Shown here piece after piece: positions 35,063 to 46,525 of a DNA stretch of 64,000 nucleotides. The position numbers and the translations under genes were made by a program. A model generated the notes under the pieces. The model was not told where the DNA came from, did no database searches, and worked only from the letters and a program-made list of their open reading frames with translations. Each line of letters opens with the position of its first letter. Position 1 is the stretch's first letter. This DNA comes from Podocnemis expansa (lineage: Eukaryota; Chordata; Testudines; Podocnemididae), in NCBI GenBank assembly GCA_007922195.1, contig ML682116.1:1074433-1138432 (forward strand). The letters are read 5' to 3'.

Positions 35063-37240
35063 AATGACATTCAAGTTAACTGCAGCTGGCATACAGAGGA
35101 GGCTAAAAGTTTCATTTGTGCAGAGGTGCCAGCACAAGAACTGACTGCTACTTGCAGCTGCAAAATGGGACTTAGAGGTGCAAGAGGCCAGGCCCTTTTA
35201 ATTTGGATGACTGCCACATATGTATGAAAGCTATACCATGTCAGTGAAAAGGGGAAGACCTGGAAGCTCCACAGTCATGCTACTGTATTCATATAGCACA
35301 GGCCAAATCAACAAAGTAGCTCCATTTTTTGAATCCAGCTTTATAAGCTAAATTCTAGTGGCACTCAATTACACTGCTATGCAGAAGTGTCTCTCATTGT
35401 TTTCATAACAAACAATTCTTTACATCCTAAACAGACTAAAACTTGGCATAAGAAACCTAAATCCAAGAATTATGTTTGTTTGTTTAAACAAATTTGAGAA
35501 CAACGTACTTGGCCATCTTTGAGTTGCATGATGAAAAGATAATTTAGACTTCCCAAAAGGGCACATTATTCTCTCTCCCCCTCCCCCCACCCCCAAACAC
35601 ACACACAAACAATAATGAATTTTTACAGGAGACCAAACTCACGCCACTATCAGCCAAAAAAAAAAAAAAGAATCCTATCAAGAAAAAGAAACGATACTTG
35701 GTTGTAATTCATAACAAGCAGCAGATGCTTAGCATATCACAGGATTTGGGATTATCCTTTGCAAACAAGTTTAACTAAAATATTTCTCTTTTATGTTTTC
35801 CAGACAAAAGTTTTATTACTCAGATGCCTTTTATGTGCCTAGAATTTAAAAACTGAATTATAAGAATGATATTTTTCAGGTACACAACTTAAATTACCAA
35901 ATTTTCCATTAGAAAGACACCAAGCTTTACAAATCTTGTTCTGTACTGAGCTTTCCATGAAGGGGCAACATAACAATCTAAACAAATATGAAATATATTT
36001 GGAACCTGATTTTCAATTTATTTGCATCCTGTGTAGTCTTCTATACTTGTGCCAAGGGGAGTGTGGAGTAATTCCAGTGCAAAATGGCAGTAGTATTTTA
36101 CACCCAGTGTAAGAAATTAGGCCATTGTATTTATTAATTTCTCTGTATATATATGTTTATAATATAAGTAAAATATTAAATCATGTGTCACTCAAGTAAC
36201 AGATCCTAAAATACAGAATATTGTAAAAAGAAATGTTTTTCTTATACTACCGTTACACGGTACATTGCAGTAGTTGCTCTGTTTGGAGCTGTGAATGACT
36301 GACTGCACATGGAAGACAGGAATTGGCCTTGCTGGTAAGTATTACTGGGGAAAAAAATGGAGGTACTGGAAGGTCAAAGAACAGCAAATGTACAAAGAAA
36401 AAATACAGACCGGTACTTCCTATCTCATCCAGCTATTGTCATAATACTTTTAATTTCTCTTGTGACAGTGCCTAATCCAGTCATGATTAGGGCCCCCATT
36501 GTGCTTAGTTCTGGTAGAATAATGCATGATATATTAAGAGAACTAATCACTAAACATCTAGATTTTCAAAGGGCAATTAGGTGCCTAATTAGTTGCTCAG
36601 AAATTTGGGTGTCTACCATCCATTTGTGCCTTTGAATATCTCCCTTCTAGAAGATGGTGCAAATATGCCTGAACTCTTAAATCTTATGAATAATATGATA
36701 AAGTTAATAGAAAACTAAGGTCCATATCCTGCACTGAAATCAGTGGTTCTCCATGCTGGCGTAAGGCTTAACACACACACTTCTCAGGGCGGCCTTACCA
36801 TGAGGCGAACTGAGGCAGCTGCTAGGACCCAAAGTGTAGAAAATTGTGTTGCCTTCCAATGCATATGTATTCTCTCTGCTCTAGAAGCACAGAGATGGTG
36901 GAGTGTTATACTGGAGGAAGCAGGGCACAAGAGACATAACAGGCAGGCAGGAGAGAAGGTGAGAGGGAATAACAGAAAGGAGCTGCAGGGAGAAAGAGGA
37001 GGAGCCTCTTATGTACCTCTCTAGAAGCCCCCTAACGCCAGCTTCTCAGGGAGCTTTCTGTTTCCTGCTGCTTCCCTGAACCCACTTGAAGAGAACAGGC
37101 AGTCAACTGAAGTAGTAGGAGCCAGTTAGGCCCTTAAGACACTGGTATCTTTCTTCACTCAAGCCCTGCTACCAGCCTGCCTATTTGTCCCCTTCAACTG
37201 TGTGATGAAATCCAAGATAAGTGGCACAGAACAGCAGCCA

Positions 37241-39746
37241 TGAGTGAAAAAAGAAAATGCCTCTTTGGGGCAGCATTCAGAAAAAGAAAGCAAGCAGAGG
37301 AAACTTTTCTATCTAAGCAGGAAGGAGGTCTCCTGAGATGTACAGACACAAATGTGAGCCTCCCGGCCCCAGTGAGGATGTGAGTGGTAAGGAGATGTCT
37401 GATCTTCCAGTTAGTCAGAGTGCAGGTGGCCTGGTAGCTACTGCAGCATCCATATCTCCATCTCAAATGGATGTATAACCATGCACATTCCTGAAGAAAA
37501 GTGTAGATCAGAGAAGAGTGTGGTAGAGGCACAAGAAACAGTTGTTGCTGAGTTTCATTCCTTAAGTCTAGATGATCCAGGTCCGTGGATCTACTTAAAC
37601 ACACCAAACTTCATGTTCCCCAAAGACAATGAATATAGAAGTTTCCATCCAAAACATTACTGGTGTGAAATCCCCACTGGTGACAAAGTGGAGAGGTCAT
37701 GGCTTATGTACTCAAAAACCCAGAATGCTGCACACTGTTTTTGTTGCAGACTCTTCCAGTCTAATGTTCCAGCCACATTGGGTTCTACAGAGACAAGGGA
37801 CTGCAAAAATCTGGCTAGAAATTTGGCATGCCATGAGAAGACAGCAAGTCGCCAGAGAGCATTCCACAGATGGAAAGAGCGTGAGATGAGACTAAGGTTA
37901 AAGACCACCATAGATGACCAGCATCAAGAGAAGATTGCATCAGAGTCTCTTTACTTGCAAAATGTTCTGAAAAGACTCGTTGCCATTATGAGAATGCTTG
38001 CTACCCAAAGCCTAGCACTGCATGACAGTTCAGATCAGCTGTATATGCCAAACAGTAGAAACTTCCTTAAAATTGTGGAGCTGATGGCTGAGTTTGATCT
38101 GTACTCCAGGAGCATCTAATAAGAGTCGCTATCCAAGTAATCTACACATACCACTACCTTGGAAAAACAATTCAAAATGAGATCATACAGTTACTGGCAA
38201 CAAAAGTCAAACAAAGATTGTCACAGATCTGAAGTCAGCAAGATATTTCTCTGTTCCTCTGACCTGCACATCTGACATCAGCCATACAGAACAATTGACT
38301 TTAAAGGTGTGTTTTGTAACAATAACAGAATCTAGTGAAAATGTCCCTGTAAGGTGACTGTCAGCATTTCCTAGAATTTATTGACAATGATAATACTACA
38401 GGAGCTGACATGATAAATGTGCTTCTTAAAAAGCTGGAAGATAAGGGAATCACGATAGCTGACATGAGAGGTCAGGGCTATGATAATGGTGCCAACATGA
38501 GAGGAAAGACCAGAGGAGATCTGAGAGTCAACCCTCAAACTTTTTTGTCCTATGCAGTTCTCACTCATTGAACTTGGGGGTCAGTGATTCAGCATCAGCT
38601 TCTAGTGAGGCTGCTGAATTTTTTAATGTAATACAAATCATCTATGTATTTTTCTCTGCATCAACTCATCAATGGCAAATTTTGAAGCAACATCTGGGAA
38701 CATCCTCTCTGATACTGAAATCACTGAGTGCCACACAATTGGAAAGTTGAATGAAGGTGATAAAGCCTATCAAACACCAAATTGGGAAGATAGATGATGC
38801 CATAGTTGCCATTATGGAGGATAATGCTGTGACAGGAACTGTTTGTAGGAGAACAGTGGGAGAGGGAAATGGAATCACCAGAAACATACATAACTTCAAA
38901 CTTCTGTGTAGCTTAGTGTTGTGGCATGACATACTGTTTGGAATAAATGGTGTAAGCAAGAGACTCCAATGTGTTTCTGGGGCAATGCTAGAACTGAACA
39001 AAGCAAAGTCCTACCTACAGTCTTACCAGTCAGATGAGGGATTTCAAAACATTCTGAAAAGTACATAGAAGTTGGCAGAAGAACTTCATACTGACGCTAT
39101 TTTCCCACCCGTTCAGGAATACAAGAGTCACCAAAGAAGAAGACATTTTGATTACGAGGCACAGGATAATCCCATAAGAGACACCAAACAACAATTCAAA
39201 GTTGAATTCTTTAATCAGGTGCTAGATTGTGCAATACAGTCAGTTGAAGAATGTTTCATGCAGCTCAAAGAAGACAGCAGTATATTTGGGATATTGTATG
39301 ATATTCCAAAACTCCTTACTATACCTGCAGATCTACACCAGCAATGCAGGGTGCTAGAGACAGTGTTGGCACATGATGACATGCATAATATTGATGAGAG
39401 TGATTTGGATGATGAACTGAAAGCCTTTTCAAGATACATTTCAGCAGGATCAACTCCAAAGGCTGTTCTGGAATGTATGTCCACAAATAAGATGACTATC
39501 CTCTTTCCAAATGCTTTTGTTGCTCTGCGCATACATCTAACACTTCCTGTAACGGTTGCCAGTGGAAAATGGAGCTTCTCCAAGCTGAGATTAATAAAAA
39601 CACATCTACGCACCACAATGACAAAGGAGAGGTTGGTTGGCCTTGCAACAAACTCAATAGAGCATGAGCTGGCCCAGACTGTGGACCTTCCGGAAGCAGT
39701 TCTTCAAATCTTTGCAACCAAGAAGGCTCAGAAAGCACTACTTTGA
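37241..39746 (+). pseudogene. hAT transposase (ZMYM1-like, TTF zinc finger), disrupted
   Basis: The chosen ATG gives MSEKRKCLFGAAFRKRKQAE, a basic start typical of this group. After a stop near 37,381 the same frame reopens (37,481-38,119) with the TTF-type zinc-finger region: FMFPKDNEYRSFHPKHYWCE, then AAHCFCCRLFQS with cysteines, then a conserved helical segment with RMLATQSLALHDSSDQLYMP. Frameshifts follow at about 38,100 and 38,210. Parts of the RNase H-like core are visible as DMRGQGYDNGANMRGK (near 38,460) and ASASSEAAEFFNVIQ (38,568 on). A TGA follows at 38,748, then the frame is open from 38,751 with one TAG at 39,066. The last part, 39,072-39,746, holds the hAT dimerisation domain, with LTLPVTVASGKWSFSKLRLI and GLATNSIEHELAQ. 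There are at least four disruptions, so no functional product. Similar sequences are annotated in turtle genomes as zinc finger MYM-type protein 1-like. Confidence 0.9.
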
Positions 39747-39792
39747 TTATTCAAACAGATAAAAATACCCATGTTTACTATGCAGACAAGAA

Positions 39793-40780
39793 GGCTATGT
39801 CTACATGTACAATTTTAGTTCAGACTTGCTAGTCTGAACTAAAGAAGTTCAAGTTTAGCTCAGACTAACCTGAGGTTTGTTCGAACTAATCAGGAAGTTT
39901 TTAGTTCGAACTAACTGCCACAGGGCTGGCTTTACCCATTAGCCAGTGAGGCACTGGCTCAGGGTACCAAAACTTAGGGGCGCTGCTTCAGCATGTGGCA
40001 CCCCTGCTCTGGGTCAGCTTATCCACCCCCAGGACAGGGAACAGCTGGCCCAGGGGCTGAGTGGGCCATCCCACAGGCTCTCTCGTCCCTCCCCTGGGAT
40101 AGCTGTTCCTCCCTGGGGGGCGGGCAGGGCCAAGCCAGAGGCAGGGCAGGAGAGTAGAGCCCAGCCCCCGGACTGGCCTGCCCTACTCCCAGGCAGAGGA
40201 ACAGCCAGCCCAGGGGTTGAGCGGACCAGCCCATGGGGTGGACTCCGCTTTCTCACCCCACCTCCAGGCTAGCCCTCCCTGCCTCTAGGGAGGAACAGCC
40301 AGCCCAGGGGAGGGGTGGGATAGTGGAGCCCAGCCTCTGGGCTGGCCAGCTCCTCCTCTCGGCTGGCTGTCCCCTGCCCTCGGAGCGGGGCAAGCCAGCC
40401 TAGAGCACAGGCCAGGTTCCACCTCCTACCCCCATTTCCCTGTTGGGGGGTGCCAAAGCAAATGCTGGCTCAGGGCACCACAGACCCTGCACGTTCTAGT
40501 TCAAACTAAGCATTAGTTCAAACTAGAACACAAAATTAGCGTGAACTAACGCCTTAGTTCAAACTTAAGTTCAGACTAAGGCTTAGTGTGTGTCCTGCCC
40601 ACACTTAGTTTGAATTAAAGTTCAAACTAAGTGCAGAAGTCTGAACTAACCCCGGTACCAACTAGTTCAGACTAAGCTTTCCCCAGCCCAAACTAAGAAA
40701 TTCCTTAGTTTAGACTAGGCAAAGCCTAGTGCAGCCAGGGGCTAAATTAGTCTGGACTATTTGCTAGTGTAGGCCTAGCC
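39793..40780. mobile_element. Harbinger MITE inside the hAT element
   Basis: It begins GGCTATGTCTACATGTAC and ends CTAGTGTAGGCCTAGCC, with GAA on both sides (39,790-39,792 and 40,781-40,783), a 3-bp target duplication. Subterminal regions are dense in palindromic AGTTCGAACTAA/TTAGTTCAAACTA motifs, a known reptile Harbinger MITE type. The middle, 39,921-40,489, is a foreign GC-rich block. The insertion lies 46 bp after the hAT transposase stop, so this element is younger than its host. Confidence 0.82.
39921..40489. mobile_element. GC-rich hAT-like block nested in the Harbinger MITE
   Basis: It starts CAGGGCTGGCTTTACCCATT and resembles the outer hAT terminus (CAGGGCGGCCTTACC). Near its end GGCTCAGGGCACCA echoes the GGCTCAGGGTACCA at its start. 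It finishes near CAGACCCTG. I found no convincing 8-bp duplication. The interior repeats AGCCCAGGGG-like motifs and is strongly GC-rich, which makes spurious long open frames on both strands. Confidence 0.5.
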
Positions 40781-41017
40781 GAAAAGTTACCTTTGCTGTT
40801 CAGGCATTTGAAAGTTACTTAAAATTTCTGAACAAGGCATTTTAAGTTGTTAGTTCTCCTTTACTGGAGTAAGTAGCAGAGTAGTACCAAGAGAGACGTA
40901 GAAATGAAAGAAAGCAGAATTGAGACCTGTCAAAGTTTTGGCCGAAGTGAGGGATTGGGGGGGTGTCATTTGAGCTCCCCCTCAGGTGCCAAAATGTGGG
41001 CTGGCCCTGGGACTTCT

Positions 41018-43029
41018 CTTTGCAGACTTGGGACCTGAACTGGATGCTTTTATATGTGTTTCTTATTTGATTAATTCTACTAATAGGCCTTTTAAGACTA
41101 ATTCCTATGATTTTAGAGGTCAGTCTTCAACACTTGGTTTTGAATATCTCAAATAAATCCACAAAAATAGGAAATATAAATTAGTAAATATTTAAACCTT
41201 TAAGTGTTATTTTCACACATTTCACTGTACACAGTAAATAGGTATTCAACATTTGACCATGAAATCATCAACCAACCAATAACTTTGTTCCTCCATTACT
41301 GGTGGTGGTGTTCTAATCATTCATCGACTGTTTACAAAAATGAAAGCATCCATAGCAGTTTCCATTGTGTAGTTATCTGTTCTTATTGTTATCACCATTT
41401 ATTTTCTTAGCCAGAAACAAATATTCCACCTAATCAGACATGGTTTACAATGATGAAGTAGTTTCTTAGCAATTATTTCATAATTATTCATTATTTCCAT
41501 GCATACTTTTGGACATTTTGTTAGCATGATCAACATTCTGTATTATAAACAGTGTTTCAGAAGTGATGGAATCTGCTTAACGCAAACAAAGCAATGACCT
41601 GGCATGAGGTGGATATGTACTGTGACTTTTTGAGACAATTGTGATTTGGAGCCTCACATTGGACTCCCAACTACTTTCCAGGGAGTTAGAATAGGGAGTC
41701 AGTGGAATCTCACCAGTCCATAATGGTTCAGTAACTGATTGACTGAGCTCTTCTCAGTTCTCCGAACAGATGGCTCACCTAGTCCTTTGATTAAATCCCC
41801 CAAGTACACCCCTTCCAAGGTACTGAAGTCCAACATGTCTTCTGCCTTGGTCTCTGCTATAGCCCTTGTAGGCTTTTGTCAAGTCTTCAGACACCTCCCA
41901 TTTAATACCTGGGGTCATGCTTCACCTCACCCCACTATCTTTTGTGGATTTCCAGCCCTGGAACTGCTAAAGAATTGGATGTTTTTTCCTCACGGCCAAG
42001 TCCAAAATGAGGATTCATACTCTTCTGCATGGCCTTTTCCTGTATTGCCAACCTACCTGGTTGGTCTCCCAGCTTTGTTACGAACACCACCTCCTAGGAC
42101 TCCTTCTTGGGGTCCTTCAATGTTGGGCTCTCCTCCCTCTCGAGTATCAACCAACTTCCACCAGCAACCATGCCCAGATATTTTTTCTTCTCCCTGCCAC
42201 TCAGTGCCAGATTTAGCCACAAGCCAAGTAAGCCATGGCTTAGGGCCTCACATTATGAGTGGCCTCTCAATATGTTGGAGATACCTAAGAAGATTTATCA
42301 TAATCAAAATTGATAATGAAAATAGGGCTTTTTGCAAGATATACATTTTGTTTAATTGCTTTTCGTTGCATCTTTGCCTATGTAAATATGCAAATATAAC
42401 AGTTCATCATTTATTTTTTTAATACCCTTCCTATTATAATACAATACACTTTTTTCTCTTTATTTTTATGGTATGCAGCCTCTGAATCTTGACATAGCTT
42501 AGGCTGTACTCTTTCAGCAGCAGCACTCCTCCAGTTGTAACCCCCTTATTCAGGCTTCTACAGTTGTTGCCGCTACCTTTCCTGCTACAGCTCTCGTTTC
42601 AGCAGCAGCACACAGAATCAGCAACCACCATCATCAGGCCAACTATATTTTCTCCCAGAATCCTGTTTTTATCCCCCAGCAAGCTCACTTCTTGTTCTTA
42701 TGACTTCATTCATTCCTCAGCCTGGGGAGGCTGTCCATAACTGGGATAAGTGCACCTCAACCCTACACTTTCTTGCAGAGAGAGCTCATCCTGTAACATA
42801 CAGTAAATATATTAACTAGCCTTTCTTCCACTGGGTAACAGGGTACATTCCTATTTCTTTTTCCAGTGAAATGAGCTCAGTGATCTCCACATGCACCCAT
42901 CATAAAAGCAACTGTGTGATTTGGCACAACCAGAAAACTTGGCTCAGGAGTGGGCCAGTAGTAGACCAATGGATTTCTCTCAGTCAGAATTCAAGCACAT
43001 TGGCAGAACTCTTAGTGAAGTTCATGCAG
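41018..43029. other. Mixed unassigned sequence with repeat remnants
   Basis: A hAT-like end, CAGTGCCAGATTTAGCCACA, lies at about 42,206 without a recognised partner. About 42,500-42,850 is CTG/CAGCAGCAG-rich and resembles an LTR or satellite-like reptile repeat (GGCTTCTACAGTTGTTGCCG, GCCTGGGGAGGCTGTCC). An open frame of 227 codons spans 41,739-42,422 on +, but it runs through the hAT end and has no recognised domain, so I do not call it a gene. Confidence 0.4.
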
Positions 43030-43042
43030 TCTTGGCCTTGCT

Positions 43043-45110
43043 TTGCTTGGTTCCAACCCGTGCTCTTCATCCTTAACTTTCTCTGTGCTATCTCAGGGGT
43101 TCTCCTTCTGCCCCAGAATTTCCATACATAAAAAACAATTCTGTAGTGAGCTGGAAGCCTGCTTTTGCCATCTCAGACTCAAGGAATATTTCTACCGCAC
43201 CAAGGAACAATGTGATAACCTACAGATATCTTCCTCTCAACACTGCAAGAAGAAATATTTTACATGGACTCTTCCTGACATTTGGAATAACAAACTAGAC
43301 TTCTACATAGATTGCTTTTGCCATTGTGCAAAGGCTGAAATCACAGACAAAGAACATTCCTTACACTGTAACCTCAGCCATTCAGAACACAATGCCACCC
43401 ACAGCCTCAGAAAAAACTCTGACATCATCAAGGAGGCTGACAAAGGAGGTGTGTTCATTGTCATGAACCAATCAGATTAAAATTAGGAGGCTTATAGACA
43501 ACTCTCCAACACAGTATTCTACAGAATACTTCTCGCTGACCCCACTGAGCTATACCAAAAGGAACTACAACACCTGCTCAAGAAACTCACCTAGACATCA
43601 CAGGAACAAAGTAAGAAGGACACACCCCAAGAATACCAACAAGGGATTTTGTATCTCCTACCAAAAATCCATAAATCTAGAAAACATGGGCACCCCATCA
43701 TTTCAGGCATTGGCACTTTTACAGTGGATTATCTGGCTATGTGGACTCTCTCCTCAGACCCCATGCTATCAACAGNNNNNNNNNNGATTTGTGTCCATTT
43801 ATACTTTTGTGCTGGCACTGGTACTCTTACAGCAGACTTATCTGGCTATGTGGACTCTCTCCTCAGACCCTGTGCTATCAACACTCTAGCTATCTAAGAT
43901 ACACCAAGGATTTCCTGAGAAAAATCCAACCTATTGGTGAACATCCAGAAAACACCATTCTAGCCACTATGGCTGTAGAAGCTCTTTATACCAACATCCA
44001 CACAAAGGCAGATTACAAGCCATTAGAAGAACCAGCCCAGAGGATGTCACAGTACAGCGCATGACTGAACTATGTGACTTTGTACTCACCCACAATCATT
44101 TCAGATTTAAAGATATCTGTCTTTAAGTCAGTGGCATTGTTATGAGTACCCACATGATCGCACAATATGCCAGCATATTTATGGGCAACTTAGAGAAACA
44201 CTTTCTCCAGGCTCATTTCCAAGTACCATTCCTCTGCTTATGCTACACTGATGATAGTGTCATCATTTGAACCCACGGAAAGGATGCTTTTGAAGATTTC
44301 CACAGAGATTTCAACAATTTCCACTCCATGAGCAACCTCAGCCTGGAACACTCCACACAGGAGATCCCCTTTCTGGACACTACAGTACAACTTAGTGAAG
44401 GACACATAAAAACCACCCTATACCATAAACCTGTAGACCACTATACTTACCGTCATCTCTCAAGCTTCCACACAAGACACACTACTCAATCCACTGTCTA
44501 CAGACAAGCCCTAATATAACCGCATTAGATCCGATCCCTCAGACAGACACAGACACCTTCAGAGTCTATATCAAGCATTCCTAAAACTATAATATCCATC
44601 TCAAATAATGGAGAAAAAGATCGAGAGAGCCAGATGGGTACCCAGAAGTCAACTAACATAGGAGAAACCCAAGAAAGGTAGCAACAGCATGCCACTCATC
44701 ATCACCTGCAACCCACAAGTTGAACCCCCTACAGTGCATCATCAAGGATCTACAGCTTATTTTACAAGATAATCCATCACTCTCTCAGGTCTTGGGTAGC
44801 AGACCTCTCCTCACTTGCAGACAATCCCCCAACTGTAAACAGGTACTCACCAGCAACTACAGACCTAACAAAAGAAACAGAAACATTAAAGCAGACACAT
44901 ACCTCTGGAACAAGACATGCTGCCAACTTTGCCTGCATATATGCACAAAAGACACCATCAAGGGCCCATTCACCTTCTCATCCATTAGTGTGATTTATGT
45001 CATCATGTGCCAGAAATGCCCCTCTGCCTAATACATTGGTTAAACAGGACAGACTCTGCACAAAAGAATCAATAGACACAAATCTGACATCAGAAATAAT
45101 ATTCAAAAAC
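43043..45110 (+). pseudogene. PLE reverse transcriptase/GIY-YIG endonuclease, disrupted
   Basis: The N-terminal part is open from 43,043 to 43,480: LSQGFSFCPRISIHKKQF, FTWTLPDIWNNKLDFYIDCF and SLRKNSDIIKEADKGGVFIV, all PLE signatures. MYLLPKIHKSRKHGHPIISG follows at 43,649. The catalytic box YTDD is intact at codons 44,244-44,255 but a TGA stands four codons later (44,268). EIPFLDTTVQLSEGHIKTTLYHKP and HYTYRHLSSFH (44,328-44,519) mark the thumb region. The endonuclease shows VIYVIMCQKCP at about 44,989 and YIG at 45,032-45,040 with stops on both sides of YIG, then HKRINRHKSDI. Multiple stops and frameshifts; inactive. Confidence 0.87.
43776..43785. other. Assembly gap (10 N) between near-duplicate segments
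   Basis: Ten unknown bases. The stretch before it (about 43,703-43,773) and the stretch after it (about 43,813-43,883) are similar: both carry TTATCTGGCTATGTGGACTC and TCTCCTCAGACCC and end GCTATCAACA, with several substitutions between them. See the finding on this duplication. Confidence 0.95.
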
Positions 45111-45639
45111 CAACAGGGGAACACTTCATTCTCCCTGTTCACTCCACTCATTTGTTAATAGCTATGCTTAAACAAATGGATAACAAATAGAAGCTTCATA
45201 AAGAAGCAGCAGAAATGGAATTTATATGCAAATTTGACTCCATGAAGTCAGGGCTGAATATGGACTATCGGTTCTTTTCCCATTACAACAATTTGCTTTC
45301 CTTGCCCCACACCCACTTACCTGCTTTGATTTGCTGTTAAATTCTGACTAGATCCTACAACTTATACCTCCCTGCATTTATTTTGCTCCCATTCTGTAAG
45401 TTCACCGTCTTCAAGCGTCTGACAAAGTTGGATTCTCTCCCATGAAAGCTCATGCGATAAATAAATTTGTTAGTTTCTGAAAGTGCCACCAGACTCTTTG
45501 GATTTCTTATAAAATTAAATGCATCTCAAATATTCTTCAAATCCATTTTGCAAGTAGAGGTTGAGTACCAAAATGCAGTTTAGTGAGAAACACATATGTC
45601 CCAAAAATGCACTTGACTCCTTTTCCAGCAATTGCCACA

Positions 45640-46452
45640 CAGGGGTTGAAGTATAATTTGGTGGACCCTGGAACCCTCCTAATCATGTGGGCCCCCCTTC
45701 CCACACAGGTGGGCTCCCACCCTCACCCCAGCTCCTACCCCCCAAATGCCTTCCCCCCAGCTTCTGCCCCCACTATCCATTCCTCTGTCCCCAAAATCCA
45801 TCCCAGCCCCCAATACCCACCCCCCAAATCCACCCCAGTCCCTGATACCCACCCCCAAAATCCACCCCAATACCCACTCCCCTGTCCTCAATATCCACCC
45901 TCAGCCCCCAATAATGCCTAATACCCACCCCCCAGCTCCGAATACTCCCCAGTACCTACCCCCAACCCCCAATACCCACCCCTTGCCCCCAATACTCACC
46001 CAGTGTGGGCTGGCCTCCCCTGTCCTTAACAGGGATGGTGGCTGCAGAGGAGGCAGTAAGCCCCAGCTCAGGCTGGCAGTTTGGCCTGGGCCCAGCTGGG
46101 GCGGGGGGAGTGGAGGCAGGCTCCAGGTTGGAGTGGGGCCTTGAAGAGGAGGGATTTGGGGTGGGGCTTGGGCCCTACCCCAGAACATCCTCGCCACCTC
46201 CCCTACCCTGCCGGCACACAGGGGAATGCCATTCTGAGGCCCACTCTTTTTAGGGGTGCAGCATTCAGGCCCCTATAAATAGAAAATGGTGCTGGGATGC
46301 TGCATTCTGGGGCCTGCCATTTTTAAATGTGGGCCCTGAAACACAGCTTTCCGGCACCATTTTCTATTTTTAGGGGACCCAAAACTCTCAGTCCCTAAAA
46401 ATAGTTGGCCCAGAACAGCATTATGGGCCATTCTGGCTAATTTTAACCCCTG
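45640..46452. mobile_element. 813-bp hAT MITE with perfect 8-bp target duplication
   Basis: It starts CAGGGGTTGAAGTATAATTT and ends AATTTTAACCCCTG (inverted: CAGGGGTTAAAATT). Identical octamers TTGCCACA flank it at 45,632-45,639 and 46,453-46,460. The interior comprises a C-rich minisatellite (45,730-46,000), a GC-rich middle and a palindromic right part, where TAGAAAATGGTGC near 46,279 pairs with GCACCATTTTCTA near 46,356. Long open frames on both strands (up to 132 codons) come from the C-rich repeat and are not genes. Confidence 0.9.
45730..46000. repeat. C-rich minisatellite (CCCCCAATACCCAC-like units)
   Basis: About 270 bp of degenerate direct repeats of 13-16 bp with the core CCCCCAATACCCACC. 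Purines other than A are almost absent on +, so one strand is strongly pyrimidine- and C-biased. The repeat is entirely inside the hAT MITE. Confidence 0.85.
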
Positions 46453-46525
46453 TTGCCACACGGAAGTGAGGTCCATTTTCCAGCATCTGAATTCGTGGCA
46501 AACATAATTTTGAGGAAAACACAAT

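Larger units (their letters stand above)
34031..36776. other. Unassigned AT-rich DNA with simple repeats
   Basis: Holds the inverted repeat at 34,769-34,841 and the (AACAT)n tract at 35,031-35,062. An A-run of about 13 occurs near 35,657. No gene supported. Confidence 0.5.
36785..41009 (+). mobile_element. Autonomous-type hAT transposon (ZMYM/TTF class), decayed
   Basis: The element begins CAGGGCGGCCTTACCATGAG and ends GGGCTGGCCCTG, whose reverse complement CAGGGCCAGCCC gives the inverted terminus. The flanks ACACTTCT (36,777-36,784) and GGACTTCT (41,010-41,017) match at 6 of 8, a decayed 8-bp hAT target duplication. It carries one transposase pseudogene on + and, after it, a Harbinger MITE at 39,793-40,780 that accounts for about 1 kb of its length. 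Without that insertion it would be about 3.2 kb, normal for hAT elements. Confidence 0.85.
43030..45512 (+). mobile_element. Penelope-like retroelement (PLE), degenerate
   Basis: PLEs are telomerase-related retroelements with a reverse transcriptase and, usually, a GIY-YIG endonuclease. Both are recognisable here. The 3' untranslated tail, from about 45,180 to 45,512, includes AGTCAGGGCTGAATATGGAC, CTGTAAGTTCACCGTCTTCA, CCCATGAAAGCTCATGCGAT and AAGTGCCACCAGACTCTTTG. Shorter copies of the tail occur at 17.7, 24.2, 31.2 and 58.8 kb. The 5' limit is approximate: coding similarity is already present at about 43,050. An assembly gap lies at 43,776-43,785. Confidence 0.88.

Noticed and set aside
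41739..42422. 227-codon open frame on +, one of the longest in the window
   Set aside because: No recognised domain; it runs into a hAT-type terminus near 42,206 and a Ser/Pro-rich low-complexity stretch, and shows no codon or splice evidence.
45583..46253. Several proline-rich open frames on both strands (up to 132 codons)
   Set aside because: They are translations of the C-rich minisatellite and GC-rich interior of a hAT MITE with a perfect target duplication.
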